Positions 6,813-12,305 of a stretch of DNA of 19,324 bases are shown piece by piece. Both the position numbers and the translations under genes were made by a program. The first letter of the stretch is position 1, and every line of letters begins with the position of its first letter. The stretch comes from Candidatus Woesearchaeota archaeon (lineage in GTDB: Archaea > Nanobdellota > Nanobdellia > Woesearchaeales > UBA11716). The notes under the pieces are model-generated. The model had not been told where the DNA came from. It saw only the letters and a list, made by a program, of their open reading frames with translations, and did not search any database. The stretch is taken from positions 1 through 19,324 of the forward strand of contig DUKR01000068.1 in the NCBI GenBank assembly GCA_013329175.1, in the 5' to 3' direction.

Positions 6813-6837
6813 TTAAACCTAGGATTGAAGGGTTTAA
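6813..6837. repeat. Inverted repeat 3: 7-bp arms
   Basis: TTAAACC (6813-6819) and GGTTTAA (6831-6837) with an 11-nt loop, in the 3' flank of the CARF regulator gene. Confidence 0.6.
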
Positions 6838-6903
6838 GCTTCAATAATTAATGCTTTCTTCCCGTAAATTTCAATGTATTGGAGTGATATGCCACTTCAT
6901 CCC

Positions 6904-7557
6904 TCATCCGATGTACCCCTTGACAACCATCCTGCCAAGCAGGGTCAGCGAGACAGAGACCCGTCCCTTTGCATTATCAGCCACAATCAGCCCCAATTCC
7001 TTCAGCCCCTCAGACTTCAGGTTGCCGTTGACATGGTAGGACAGGAGAGGCAAACTCATCTTGGTTTTTCTGGAAAGCTTCTCAAGAGATGAATAGCAAT
7101 CCTCGCATTCATAGATGGTTTTGAGAATCGCCATCTTCTTGTCGGAAAGCACCCGATAGTATGAGAACTTCAGGATGGGAAGCATGGTGACCACGTTGTT
7201 CATCACGGTAAAGCCTTTGATGCCATTGACGAATGCAGCGCTGCACAGAAGGCAGCAGCCCCCTGCTGCATGCGTCCCTGTTGCTGTGTTGATGATAAGA
7301 TCCCTGCCAGGATGCGCATGCTTGATGTCGCCAATAGCCTTGAACGTCCCTTCCCACGCATCCCCTTTGATATTATGCACAGAGACAGGGACCTTGAAGC
7401 GCTCAAGCTCGGCAATGGTATTGTCGACAAACTCAGAAGCATTACTCTCAAACGAGAGCAGCACAAGCTGCTCGACGGGAAACTCCCGTATGCCTATGAA
7501 GAGGTTGTCTGTCCTCTTTCCAACAGCTGCGACCATGATGTATTTTGAGTCTGCCAT
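6904..7557 (-). CDS. CARF-domain winged-helix transcriptional regulator (HFX_2341-like)
   Basis: About 217 aa from ATG 7557; an in-frame TTG at 7569 is an alternative start, and neither has a clear Shine-Dalgarno. The N-terminal half (1-130) has an alternating strand/helix Rossmann-like pattern, beginning YIMVAAVGKRTDN, with a ligand-loop signature DLIINTATGTHAAGG (86-100). This is the layout of CARF domains in the HFX_2341/DUF6293 and Csa3-type regulators. The C-terminal half (140-217) is a winged helix: KKMAILKTIYE, SLEKLSRKTKMSLPLLSYHVNGNL, LKELGLI, then wing and GRVSVSLTLLGRMVV. Such proteins bind a nucleotide-like signal and regulate transcription. No cas gene or CRISPR array is in the window, so its trigger is unknown. 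It follows a MarR-like wHTH gene by ~30 nt, so the two may be cotranscribed. CysCys at 101-102 is an oddity. Confidence 0.8.
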   Translation of the reverse strand: MADSKYIMVAAVGKRTDNLFIGIREFPVEQLVLLSFESNASEFVDNTIAELERFKVPVSVHNIKGDAWEGTFKAIGDIKHAHPGRDLIINTATGTHAAGGCCLLCSAAFVNGIKGFTVMNNVVTMLPILKFSYYRVLSDKKMAILKTIYECEDCYSSLEKLSRKTKMSLPLLSYHVNGNLKSEGLKELGLIVADNAKGRVSVSLTLLGRMVVKGYIG

Positions 7558-7588
7558 ATTGAAGCCCAATGCAGCAAAAGAATGAATC

Positions 7589-7858
7589 TTACAGGATGCT
7601 TCGTATCTGCTCGATGTGCTCAGCGACTTCCTGCCCTTTTTTTGTTAAGGTAAGCAACTTCAGCCTGCCCTTCTTGTCAAAGTTGATGAGGTCAGCCTTC
7701 TCCATCTCCTGCAATATCTTTACGACATGGGAATAGGTGCAGTCAATGGCCTTTGATAAAGATGAAGCATAGACAGGGTTCTTGGCATTCTTCAGGTCAA
7801 CCAGCAGCATGGCTGGCTTTTCCCGAAAAAAAACCCCGAATATTTTCTTGTTCTGCAT
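7589..7858 (-). CDS. Small winged-helix (MarR-like) transcriptional regulator
   Basis: An 89-aa one-domain wHTH protein: a strand/helix segment (AMLLVDLKNAKNPVYASSL), a recognition helix region (SKAIDCTYSHVVKILQEMEKADLI), then the wing (FDKKGRLKLLTLTKKGQEV) and a C-terminal helix. The pattern fits MarR/ArsR-like archaeal regulators that bind DNA as dimers. GGTGGTTGAG just ahead of ATG 7858 serves as ribosome-binding site, and the palindromic TATA box at 7913-7921 is at promoter distance and shared with a divergent frame. It is the first gene of a likely two-gene unit with the CARF regulator. Autoregulation from the shared promoter is plausible but inferred. Confidence 0.8.
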   Translation of the reverse strand: MQNKKIFGVFFREKPAMLLVDLKNAKNPVYASSLSKAIDCTYSHVVKILQEMEKADLINFDKKGRLKLLTLTKKGQEVAEHIEQIRSIL

Positions 7859-7912
7859 ATCTCAACCACCCAACATGCCAATTGCTCACTTAATTTCCTA
7901 CACAACGGGGTG

Positions 7913-7921
7913 TATTTAAAT
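7913..7921. promoter_or_regulatory. Palindromic TATA box, possible divergent promoter
   Basis: TATTTAAAT reads as a TATA box on both strands. On the minus side it gives a ~30-nt leader to ATG 7858; on the plus side it gives a nearly leaderless start at ATG 7951. Confidence 0.5.
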
Positions 7922-7934
7922 GTTATGATTTCTA

Positions 7935-8145
7935 GTAATACTTCACGCAAATGAAGCTTGTGAGCATTATCTCTGTCAAGGGTACCGTCAATTCGCCGAG
8001 CCTCATATTCCTTGCGGTAGAGAACATCGGAGGGGGAAGTCCCTTACGGGGATACGATGTCCTCGCCCCGCAATAGTGTCTCGCGAGGCCGACGGTACCC
8101 GAAGGAGGAATGGTACCTCTTTACTTCAGAGAGGTGAAGTATTAC
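7935..8145. ncRNA. Candidate structured RNA or foldback of nested perfect stems
   Basis: Five enclosing stems pair perfectly and in strict nesting: GTAATACTTCAC 7935-7946 with 8134-8145 (12 bp); GGGTACCGTC 7980-7989 with 8091-8100 (10 bp); GCCTC 8000-8004 with 8085-8089; TTGCGG 8012-8017 with 8068-8073; ACATCG 8024-8029 with 8055-8060. A small TCCC-TTAC-GGGG hairpin closes the apex. About 43 bp in register over 211 nt is far beyond chance. It lacks the conserved cores I know for RNase P, SRP, 5S RNA, group I or II introns. The transcribed strand is unclear: the plus strand follows a TATA box and a reading frame overlaps it (next entry). A DNA foldback of a mobile element remains possible. Confidence 0.55.
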
Positions 8146-8247
8146 ATAAATTGGCATGCTTTATATCGCGTTCTGATGGAGTTACAAGCTGAAGGAAAAA
8201 TTGAAAGGTTAGAAAGTAAAGCAGGTTTCTTTTGGAAGAAAAAATAG
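7951..8247 (+). pseudogene. Winged-helix-like gene with in-frame amber codon
   Basis: From ATG 7951, about 30 bp past a TATA box, one frame runs 98 codons to TAG 8245-8247 and is broken only by TAG at 8074-8076. The first part begins MKLVSIISVKGTVNSPSL. The second part ends in a good wHTH-like tail: YFREVKYYINWHALYRVL, MELQAEGKIERLESKAGFFW. The distal part alone could be made from ATG 8110 (45 aa), but GGAGGA sits only about one base ahead of it. Either this is a small regulator inactivated by one nonsense mutation, or the front half is a chance frame through the nested RNA structure and only the tail is an old gene end. Divergent from the MarR-like gene, a layout typical for regulators. Confidence 0.45.
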
Positions 8248-8327
8248 TTTCGTCGTGCCCCCTCCATTTTCGTAAAGTGAAAATTTAATCTTTCTCTCGC
8301 ACAAATACTGGAAAGAGATGACGGGCT

Positions 8328-8576
8328 TCATCCCACAGATAAATCTGGGGGTATTCGCCCTACGATTTTATAAACAAAGCTCCTCTTGCTTCGTGCACCA
8401 AATACGTTAGTGCACACGTTTTTGTGGTTAATCTTCACAAAGGGATGGCTCCCTTTCTTCGCCCACCCTCGAGCAACAAGAGGGATTAATCCGAAGGTTG
8501 CCTCATCCTGCGTGCCCACAACAAATCCTTTCGCACGGTAGTATCGTGCTTTTCGCCTAGCCTTTTTTGTTTTCAC
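8328..8576 (-). pseudogene. IS630-family transposase remnant
   Basis: An internal piece of a DDE transposase: FVVGTQDEATFGLIPLVARG, WAKKGSHPFVKINHKN, NVFGARSKRSFVYK is the typical catalytic-Asp neighbourhood of IS630-type enzymes (QDE-x-GF-like, then WAKKG). The N-terminal DNA-binding part is absent: the first ~15 codons (KTKKARRKARYY) come from the purine-rich dispersed repeat. The frame stops soon after VYKIVGR, so the second Asp and the Glu are missing. It is a decayed fragment and not a working gene; the annotated bounds are simply the open frame. Confidence 0.75.
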
Positions 8577-8597
8577 TTTTCTTTCTTCGTTTCCCCC
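8559..8597 (-). repeat. Dispersed purine-rich repeat, partial copy B
   Basis: AGCCTTTTTTGTTTTCACTT and the following TTCTTTCTT match copy A at 333-361 exactly on the + strand. The match then jumps to the CGTTT and poly-C part, as if an internal section of copy A were deleted. It is fused to the IS630 remnant. Confidence 0.7.
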
Positions 8598-8674
8598 CCT
8601 CTAAGCTGTAACCTCAATCCAAATGTCTGTCGTCGCTGAACTTCAGGATGGTGAACTATTACGGGCAATCTGAA

Positions 8675-8684
8675 TATTTTTAAA
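8675..8684 (+). promoter_or_regulatory. TATA box for the NAD synthetase genes
   Basis: TATTTTTAAA about 27 bp ahead of ATG 8707, implying a leaderless transcript for the glutaminase-synthetase pair. Confidence 0.6.
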
Positions 8685-8706
8685 CGGCCATTGCAACCAT
8701 GCTATT

Positions 8707-9429
8707 ATGAAGATAGCGCTTTGCCAGATAAACACCATTGTGGGAGATATCCATGGGAATGCAAAGAAAATTATCAGCGTGCTCGGAAAAACAGAGGCAG
8801 AGCTTTTGGTGTTCCCTGAATTGTGCATTGTTGGATATCCTCCCCAGGACCTTCTTTTGCATGCAGCATTCATTGAGAGAAACAGGAGGGCAGTTGATGA
8901 GGTAGCATCAGCCTGCAAGGGAAAGGCCTGCATTGTAGGGTTCGTTGAGCACGAGAGCAGGGGACCTGGTGGGATGCCAGCGCTTTACAATGCCGCTGCG
9001 TTCATTGAGGATGGTAGAATCAAAGCAGTCCATAGGAAGACTGAGCTTCCCAACTATGCCGTGTTTGATGAAAAGCGCTGGTTCATGCCAGGAACTGCCG
9101 CAACTGTTGTCGGATTTTCAGGAAGGAAGATAGGGCTGCAAATATGCGAGGACACCTGGCTTCCAACAATAACGGCACAGCACAAGAAGGCAGGCGCAGA
9201 CATTATCATCTCCATCTCAGCTTCCCCCTACAGCAGCAGCAAGATAGAAACGGTCAGGAAAATACTGCACAAGCGATGGGATGAAGCAGGCATTCCTATC
9301 ATGTATGTCAACCAGATTGGAGGGCAGGACGGCATCGTGTTCCATGGCGCAAGCATGCTGCTCAAGGATGGGAACATCAGGGAGATATGCCCTCCATTTG
9401 AGGAGTCAATAGCGATCATTGAGCTGTGA
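8707..9429 (+). CDS. Glutaminase (nitrilase-like) subunit of NAD synthetase
   Basis: A 240-aa carbon-nitrogen hydrolase domain. It matches the glutaminase half of glutamine-dependent NAD synthetase, which releases ammonia from glutamine for the synthetase. Catalytic triad residues are all present: Glu38 in FPELCIVGYPPQDLL, Lys111 in RKTELPNYAVFDEKRWF, Cys147 in QICEDTW. The GYPPQDLL, LPNYAVFDE and ICEDTW signatures are specific to the NadE glutaminase and not to general amidases. The protein ends naturally at the domain boundary (SIAIIEL). Its TGA overlaps a GTG start of the synthetase gene, so the two are translationally coupled. In most organisms the two domains are one chain of about 540-580 aa. 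Confidence 0.92.
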   Translation: MKIALCQINTIVGDIHGNAKKIISVLGKTEAELLVFPELCIVGYPPQDLLLHAAFIERNRRAVDEVASACKGKACIVGFVEHESRGPGGMPALYNAAAFIEDGRIKAVHRKTELPNYAVFDEKRWFMPGTAATVVGFSGRKIGLQICEDTWLPTITAQHKKAGADIIISISASPYSSSKIETVRKILHKRWDEAGIPIMYVNQIGGQDGIVFHGASMLLKDGNIREICPPFEESIAIIEL

Positions 9430-9431
9430 AC

Positions 9432-10277
9432 ATGAGGAATCCTTCAGAAACAGTTGCAGCAATTGTCCTTGGCATCAGGGACTATTTTGCAAAGAACGAG
9501 ATGGCTGAGGCTGTGATTGGGCTTTCAGGTGGGCTTGATTCCGCTGTTGCCTGCGCTCTTGCGGTGAAGGCTTTAGGCAAGGAGCACGTCCATGCCCTTA
9601 TCCTTCCTGATGAGGGAACGACCACAGAGGAAAGCATAGGGCATGCCAGGCAGGTTGCGCTGCAATTGGGCATCGTGCCTGCCACCATTTCCATCAACAG
9701 CATATATGAGCCAGTACTGAAGGTAAAGAAGATTGTAAAGGCGGGGGGAAACAAAAGGAGTGCAAGCCTTGCCCTTGCCAATTCCAAGGCGCGCAGCAGG
9801 ATGATTGTGCTGTACCACTATGCCGCCCTCATTTCAGGGCTTGTATTAGGCACATCGGATAAGTCCGAGATTGCGCTTGGCTACTCAACAAAGCACGGCG
9901 ATGGGGCATCAGACCTGATGGTCATCGCAGATGTGTGGAAGACCGAAGTGAGAGCGCTTGCACGGCACCTTGGCATCCTGCCAGCGCTCATCAATAAGCC
10001 CTCAACACCTGAATTGCTGCCTGGCACAGATGCTGAAAAAGAGCTGGGCGCTTCATATGAGGTGCTCGACGAGGTTCTCAAACTGCATATCGAACAGCAG
10101 AAATCTCAGGTCGAGATTATTGCAGAAGGATTTGACAAGGAACTTGCACAGCAGGTCTGCAGAAGGGTGAGAATAAACGAGCACAAGCGAAGGAGTGCCA
10201 TGGTCATCCGCCTTTCTGAGCGGTCATTTCATAACCTTGAATGGCGCATGCCTGTGACAAACAGGTATGAGGGCTGA
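9432..10277 (+). CDS. nadE: NAD synthetase, ATP-PPase subunit
   Basis: About 281 aa; makes NAD from nicotinate adenine dinucleotide, ATP and ammonia. The PP-loop LSGGLDSA (31-38) binds ATP. Downstream signatures LVLGTSDKSEIALGYSTKHG and ADVWKTEVRALARHLGIL are diagnostic of NadE, and the C-terminal HKRRSAMVIRLSERSF is shared with the synthetase domain of the glutamine-dependent form. The start is either ATG 9432 or GTG 9426; the latter overlaps the glutaminase TGA as GTGA. No separate promoter or good ribosome-binding site is present, so translation probably depends on the upstream gene. Ammonia may be channelled between the two proteins in a complex, which is inferred from the fused enzymes. 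Confidence 0.93.
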   Translation: MRNPSETVAAIVLGIRDYFAKNEMAEAVIGLSGGLDSAVACALAVKALGKEHVHALILPDEGTTTEESIGHARQVALQLGIVPATISINSIYEPVLKVKKIVKAGGNKRSASLALANSKARSRMIVLYHYAALISGLVLGTSDKSEIALGYSTKHGDGASDLMVIADVWKTEVRALARHLGILPALINKPSTPELLPGTDAEKELGASYEVLDEVLKLHIEQQKSQVEIIAEGFDKELAQQVCRRVRINEHKRRSAMVIRLSERSFHNLEWRMPVTNRYEG

Positions 10278-10351
10278 AGCTATTGGCGCTTACCAAGGTG
10301 TGAGATTCAATGCAGTAATTTCAACTGGATACTGCAATTGTCTATGCCTGT

Positions 10352-10480
10352 TCACTCCTTCTTCACACCATCAAACAGGTGCCCCATCGTAGAGAACAGG
10401 TTTCCTCTGGAAGTCAAAAAATGCACCATTGAAAAGAACAGAGCAATGCCGATGATGCTGAATACCGTCTTTTTCTTCAA
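10352..10480 (-). CDS. Small single-span membrane protein (42 aa)
   Basis: A short frame starting at TTG: MKKKTVFSIIGIALFFSMVH, FLTSRGNLFSTMGHLFDGVKKE. Lys2-4 followed by about 18 hydrophobic residues makes a typical N-in membrane anchor or uncleaved signal, with a short charged tail. The start is supported by GGAGGTGA, a full match to the archaeal anti-Shine-Dalgarno, ending 5 nt ahead of the TTG. A GTG overlapping that site is too close to be used. No family is recognised. It converges with NAD synthetase and may be an independent small gene. Its promoter is not clear. Confidence 0.55.
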   Translation of the reverse strand: MKKKTVFSIIGIALFFSMVHFLTSRGNLFSTMGHLFDGVKKE

Positions 10481-10552
10481 GAGGTTCACCTCCAAGAGGA
10501 TGATATGCGGGCCGGCTCATTGGATCCCCTAGGCCTGCAAAGCAGTATGAAT

Positions 10553-10677
10553 GGCTCCCCGTTATTGAAGGTCGCCGCAAAACAAGGTTTTGCACCCCGA
10601 AGATTCTTTTTCAAATCTTCAGGGCCTTCGGGTTGGTGGGGTTGGATGGTTTTCAAGAAGAAAGCTAACAGGGAGCC
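10553..10677. repeat. Duplicated hairpin motif, copy A
   Basis: Bounded by GGCTCCCCGTTA and TAACAGGGAGCC, an imperfect 12-bp inverted pair (one mismatch). Its right half, AAGAAGAAAGCTAACAGGGA followed by GCCGTAAGGAACG, is repeated nearly exactly in copy B. This copy contains two extra perfect hairpins: GCAAAAC-AAG-GTTTTGC (10577-10593), and CCCGAAG (10596-10602) with CTTCGGG (10626-10632). The second competes with GAAGATT/AATCTTC (10599-10605/10614-10620). Confidence 0.75.
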
Positions 10678-10750
10678 GTAAGGAACGCGATAACTTCTTC
10701 GTTTTTACTGATTCTTTGTTGTGACCTCGTGTTATGATTGACTATGAAGA

Positions 10751-10781
10751 CAGGCCAGCCCTTCTTGGTTCCATTGGCCTG
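10751..10781. repeat. Perfect 7-bp inverted repeat
   Basis: CAGGCCA (10751-10757) and TGGCCTG (10775-10781) with a 17-nt loop, between the two copies of the duplicated motif. Confidence 0.55.
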
Positions 10782-10796
10782 CCGTTATTCACCTCT

Positions 10797-10815
10797 TTTC
10801 TCCCCGAAGGAGAAA
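10797..10815. repeat. Short perfect hairpin
   Basis: TTTCTCC-CCGAA-GGAGAAA, a 7-bp stem with a 5-nt loop just left of copy B of the duplicated motif. Confidence 0.55.
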
Positions 10816-10832
10816 CTATGAGGAGGGGAAAT

Positions 10833-10898
10833 GGCTCCCCGTTACGCTTTTGGTGGGTGGGGTTTGGATGTCTTCGAGAAGAAAGCTAACAGGGAGCC
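10833..10898. repeat. Duplicated hairpin motif, copy B
   Basis: The same GGCTCCCCGTTA/TAACAGGGAGCC borders as copy A but shorter (66 nt, without the two inner hairpins). Just beyond it CGAGAAGAAAGCTAA folds back on TTAGCTTCTTCG with two single-base bulges. On the minus strand this hairpin starts at the stop codon of the wHTH gene and so would form the 3' end of its message. Confidence 0.75.
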
Positions 10899-10909
10899 GT
10901 AAGGAACGT

Positions 10910-11323
10910 TTAGCTTCTTCGTGGCTGGTGCGCGTCTCTGCGCACCTCCTGAGTCCACAGGATGCCTATCCGTGTCATATCCTTGCTCAGGTTCTCACTT
11001 ACCCTATACGTCTTCTTGTACAGGTCATACTCAATCATCCCCATGCCTTTCATGGGGGTTAATATGCGGTCATAGAACTGCCGCTTGTTATAGGAAATCT
11101 TGACTTTCTTGCCCCTGTACTGTGGGTCGTCTATTGCATCAGTGATGAGCTTTCCCTCATGCAACCTGGTTGCAAACAGGCTCATCTCGGTCTTGCCTAT
11201 CTCCCCTCCGTTCTCCTTGACCATGTCAATCAGGAGCTTTGCGACAATCACCTGCTGCTTTGTAGCAAACACAATTTCATATATATCATCAGGCAGGTTG
11301 AATCTGTCATACAAGATGACCAT
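10910..11323 (-). CDS. Winged-helix-like protein, possible regulator
   Basis: A 137-aa cytoplasmic protein with the helix/turn spacing of a wHTH: EIVFATKQQVIVAKLLIDMV, IGKTEMSLFATRL, then a helix RQFYDRILTPMKGMGMIEYD followed by a two-strand wing (YKKTYRVSE). The final helix KDMTRIGILWTQEV may mediate dimerisation. A DNA-binding role is inferred from shape only. ATG 11323 lies about 35 bp after a TATA box (11356-11363), giving a nearly leaderless message. An AGTATA/TATACT pair lies just beyond it. The last residues (RRDAHQPRRS) are read from the edge of the hairpin repeat and may not be original, so the true C-terminus could have been replaced. Confidence 0.7.
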   Translation of the reverse strand: MVILYDRFNLPDDIYEIVFATKQQVIVAKLLIDMVKENGGEIGKTEMSLFATRLHEGKLITDAIDDPQYRGKKVKISYNKRQFYDRILTPMKGMGMIEYDLYKKTYRVSENLSKDMTRIGILWTQEVRRDAHQPRRS

Positions 11324-11355
11324 CGCATTTCGAATTGTTGCAATGAAGCAACTAG

Positions 11356-11363
11356 TATATAAA
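11356..11363 (-). promoter_or_regulatory. TATA box for the winged-helix-like gene
   Basis: TTTATATA on the minus strand, 33-40 bp ahead of ATG 11323. Confidence 0.6.
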
Positions 11364-11382
11364 TATTTCTATTGTGGCAAGT

Positions 11383-11402
11383 AGTATACTCTAAACTATA
11401 CT
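11383..11402. promoter_or_regulatory. Possible operator upstream of the winged-helix-like gene
   Basis: AGTATA (11383-11388) is inverted as TATACT (11397-11402). AGTATA is also repeated at the edge of the TATA box (11354-11359). The position, 20 bp upstream of the TATA box, suits an autoregulatory site. The sequence is AT-rich, so chance is not excluded. Confidence 0.3.
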
Positions 11403-11489
11403 CAGATGGGGTCTATGCACTCCGAAGCTCCCTTCTCATGCACAAAAACCAGGCGAGAGCTCCCGGTTGATTTTTAGGATATGCAAAAG

Positions 11490-12116
11490 CTACACCACAT
11501 TATTCTCCAATGTCCCAATCCCCTCAATAGAAACAGCGACTGTATCGCCTGGCTTCATGGGTCCGATACCCTGAGGCGTTCCCGTAGAGATGATGTCTCC
11601 AGGCAAAAGCGTCATCACAAAAGACACAAAGGAAACAATCTCTTCAACCCTGAAGATGAGCTCAGAGGTCGTTGACTTTTGTCTGATTTTCCCGTTCAGC
11701 GTCAATTGAATATCAACGTTGTTGGGATTGGCAAGCTGTGCGACCCTTGGGCCTACTGGACAGAAGGTGTCAAACCCTTTTGCCCGTATCCACTGCCCGT
11801 CAGCCTTCTGCAGGTCCCGTGCAGTCACATCGTTCAGGCAGACATAGCCCATGATAAACTCCTTTGCCCTGGACTTTGGGATGTTCTTTCCTTTTTTCCT
11901 GATGACCAGAGCAAGCTCGGCCTCATAATCTACCTGCTTTGACTGTAGAGGGAGCCTGATGGTATCCCCTGGTCCAATCAACGCAGTAGGAGGCTTGAGA
12001 AAGAGCACAGGATGCCGCAATGCGCTCATCCCCAATTCCTTCGCATGAGTATGGTAATTCAGCCCAACGCAGATGATTTTCGATGGCTTGTGCCTGAGGA
12101 AGGAGAGATTTGGCAT
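11490..12116 (-). CDS. Fumarylacetoacetate hydrolase (FAH) family protein
   Basis: A 208-aa member of the FAH/FAHD1 superfamily: metal-dependent hydrolases, decarboxylases or hydratases acting on 2-oxo acids (acylpyruvate hydrolase, oxaloacetate decarboxylase, oxo-heptenedioate isomerase). Seen: IICVGLNYHTHAKELG near the N-terminus, FLKPPTALIGPGD, metal ligands in DYEAELALVI (Glu65, Glu67) and NDVTARDLQ (Asp96), AKGFDTFCPVGP and the C-terminal GDIISTGTPQGIG. The size equals the compact FAHD1 type. The substrate cannot be decided from sequence. Gene neighbours give no pathway. A TATA-like TTTTAAAA at 12189-12196 would leave a ~45-nt leader. It is divergent from threonyl-tRNA synthetase and terminates in TAG. 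Confidence 0.88.
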   Translation of the reverse strand: MPNLSFLRHKPSKIICVGLNYHTHAKELGMSALRHPVLFLKPPTALIGPGDTIRLPLQSKQVDYEAELALVIRKKGKNIPKSRAKEFIMGYVCLNDVTARDLQKADGQWIRAKGFDTFCPVGPRVAQLANPNNVDIQLTLNGKIRQKSTTSELIFRVEEIVSFVSFVMTLLPGDIISTGTPQGIGPMKPGDTVAVSIEGIGTLENNVV

Positions 12117-12263
12117 TTTTACCGCTCGTTTTCAGGCAGCAATCCTTTGAGCTCTGAGAGGCGCATTGAAGGAATCAACCAGATGGCATTTTAAAATGTA
12201 TCTTCCCTTCCCATGCAAGGATTTTTTCGGGAAGTTACGGTAACGGCCCCAGCCGACCAACAA

Positions 12264-12273
12264 CTTTTTAAAA
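12264..12273 (+). promoter_or_regulatory. TATA box for threonyl-tRNA synthetase
   Basis: CTTTTTAAAA lies 33-42 bp ahead of ATG 12306. It falls inside the longer open frame that begins at 12213, which argues for the internal start. Confidence 0.6.
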
Positions 12274-12305
12274 TCCCGCCCAGCAATCCCAGTTTCAGAC
12301 CTACC

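Larger units (their letters stand above)
10278..10909. other. Hairpin-rich spacer after NAD synthetase
   Basis: The spacer contains one small gene on the minus strand (10352-10480) and otherwise no coding signal. From 10550 to 10905 it is packed with perfect stems and a duplicated motif, listed separately. It separates the plus-strand NAD synthetase pair from the minus-strand wHTH gene, so both transcripts run into it. Confidence 0.6.

Noticed and set aside
7980..8100. RNase P, SRP or 5S RNA as identity of the nested structure
   Set aside because: Neither strand shows the conserved cores I know (for example GAGGAAAGUC and ACAGAA for RNase P, GGAAGG-type S-domain loop for SRP, CCCGAACUCGGAAG for 5S).
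12213..12305. Longer N-terminus for threonyl-tRNA synthetase
   Set aside because: The extension contains the TATA box and does not resemble the family; MKILSLHADF is the usual archaeal start.
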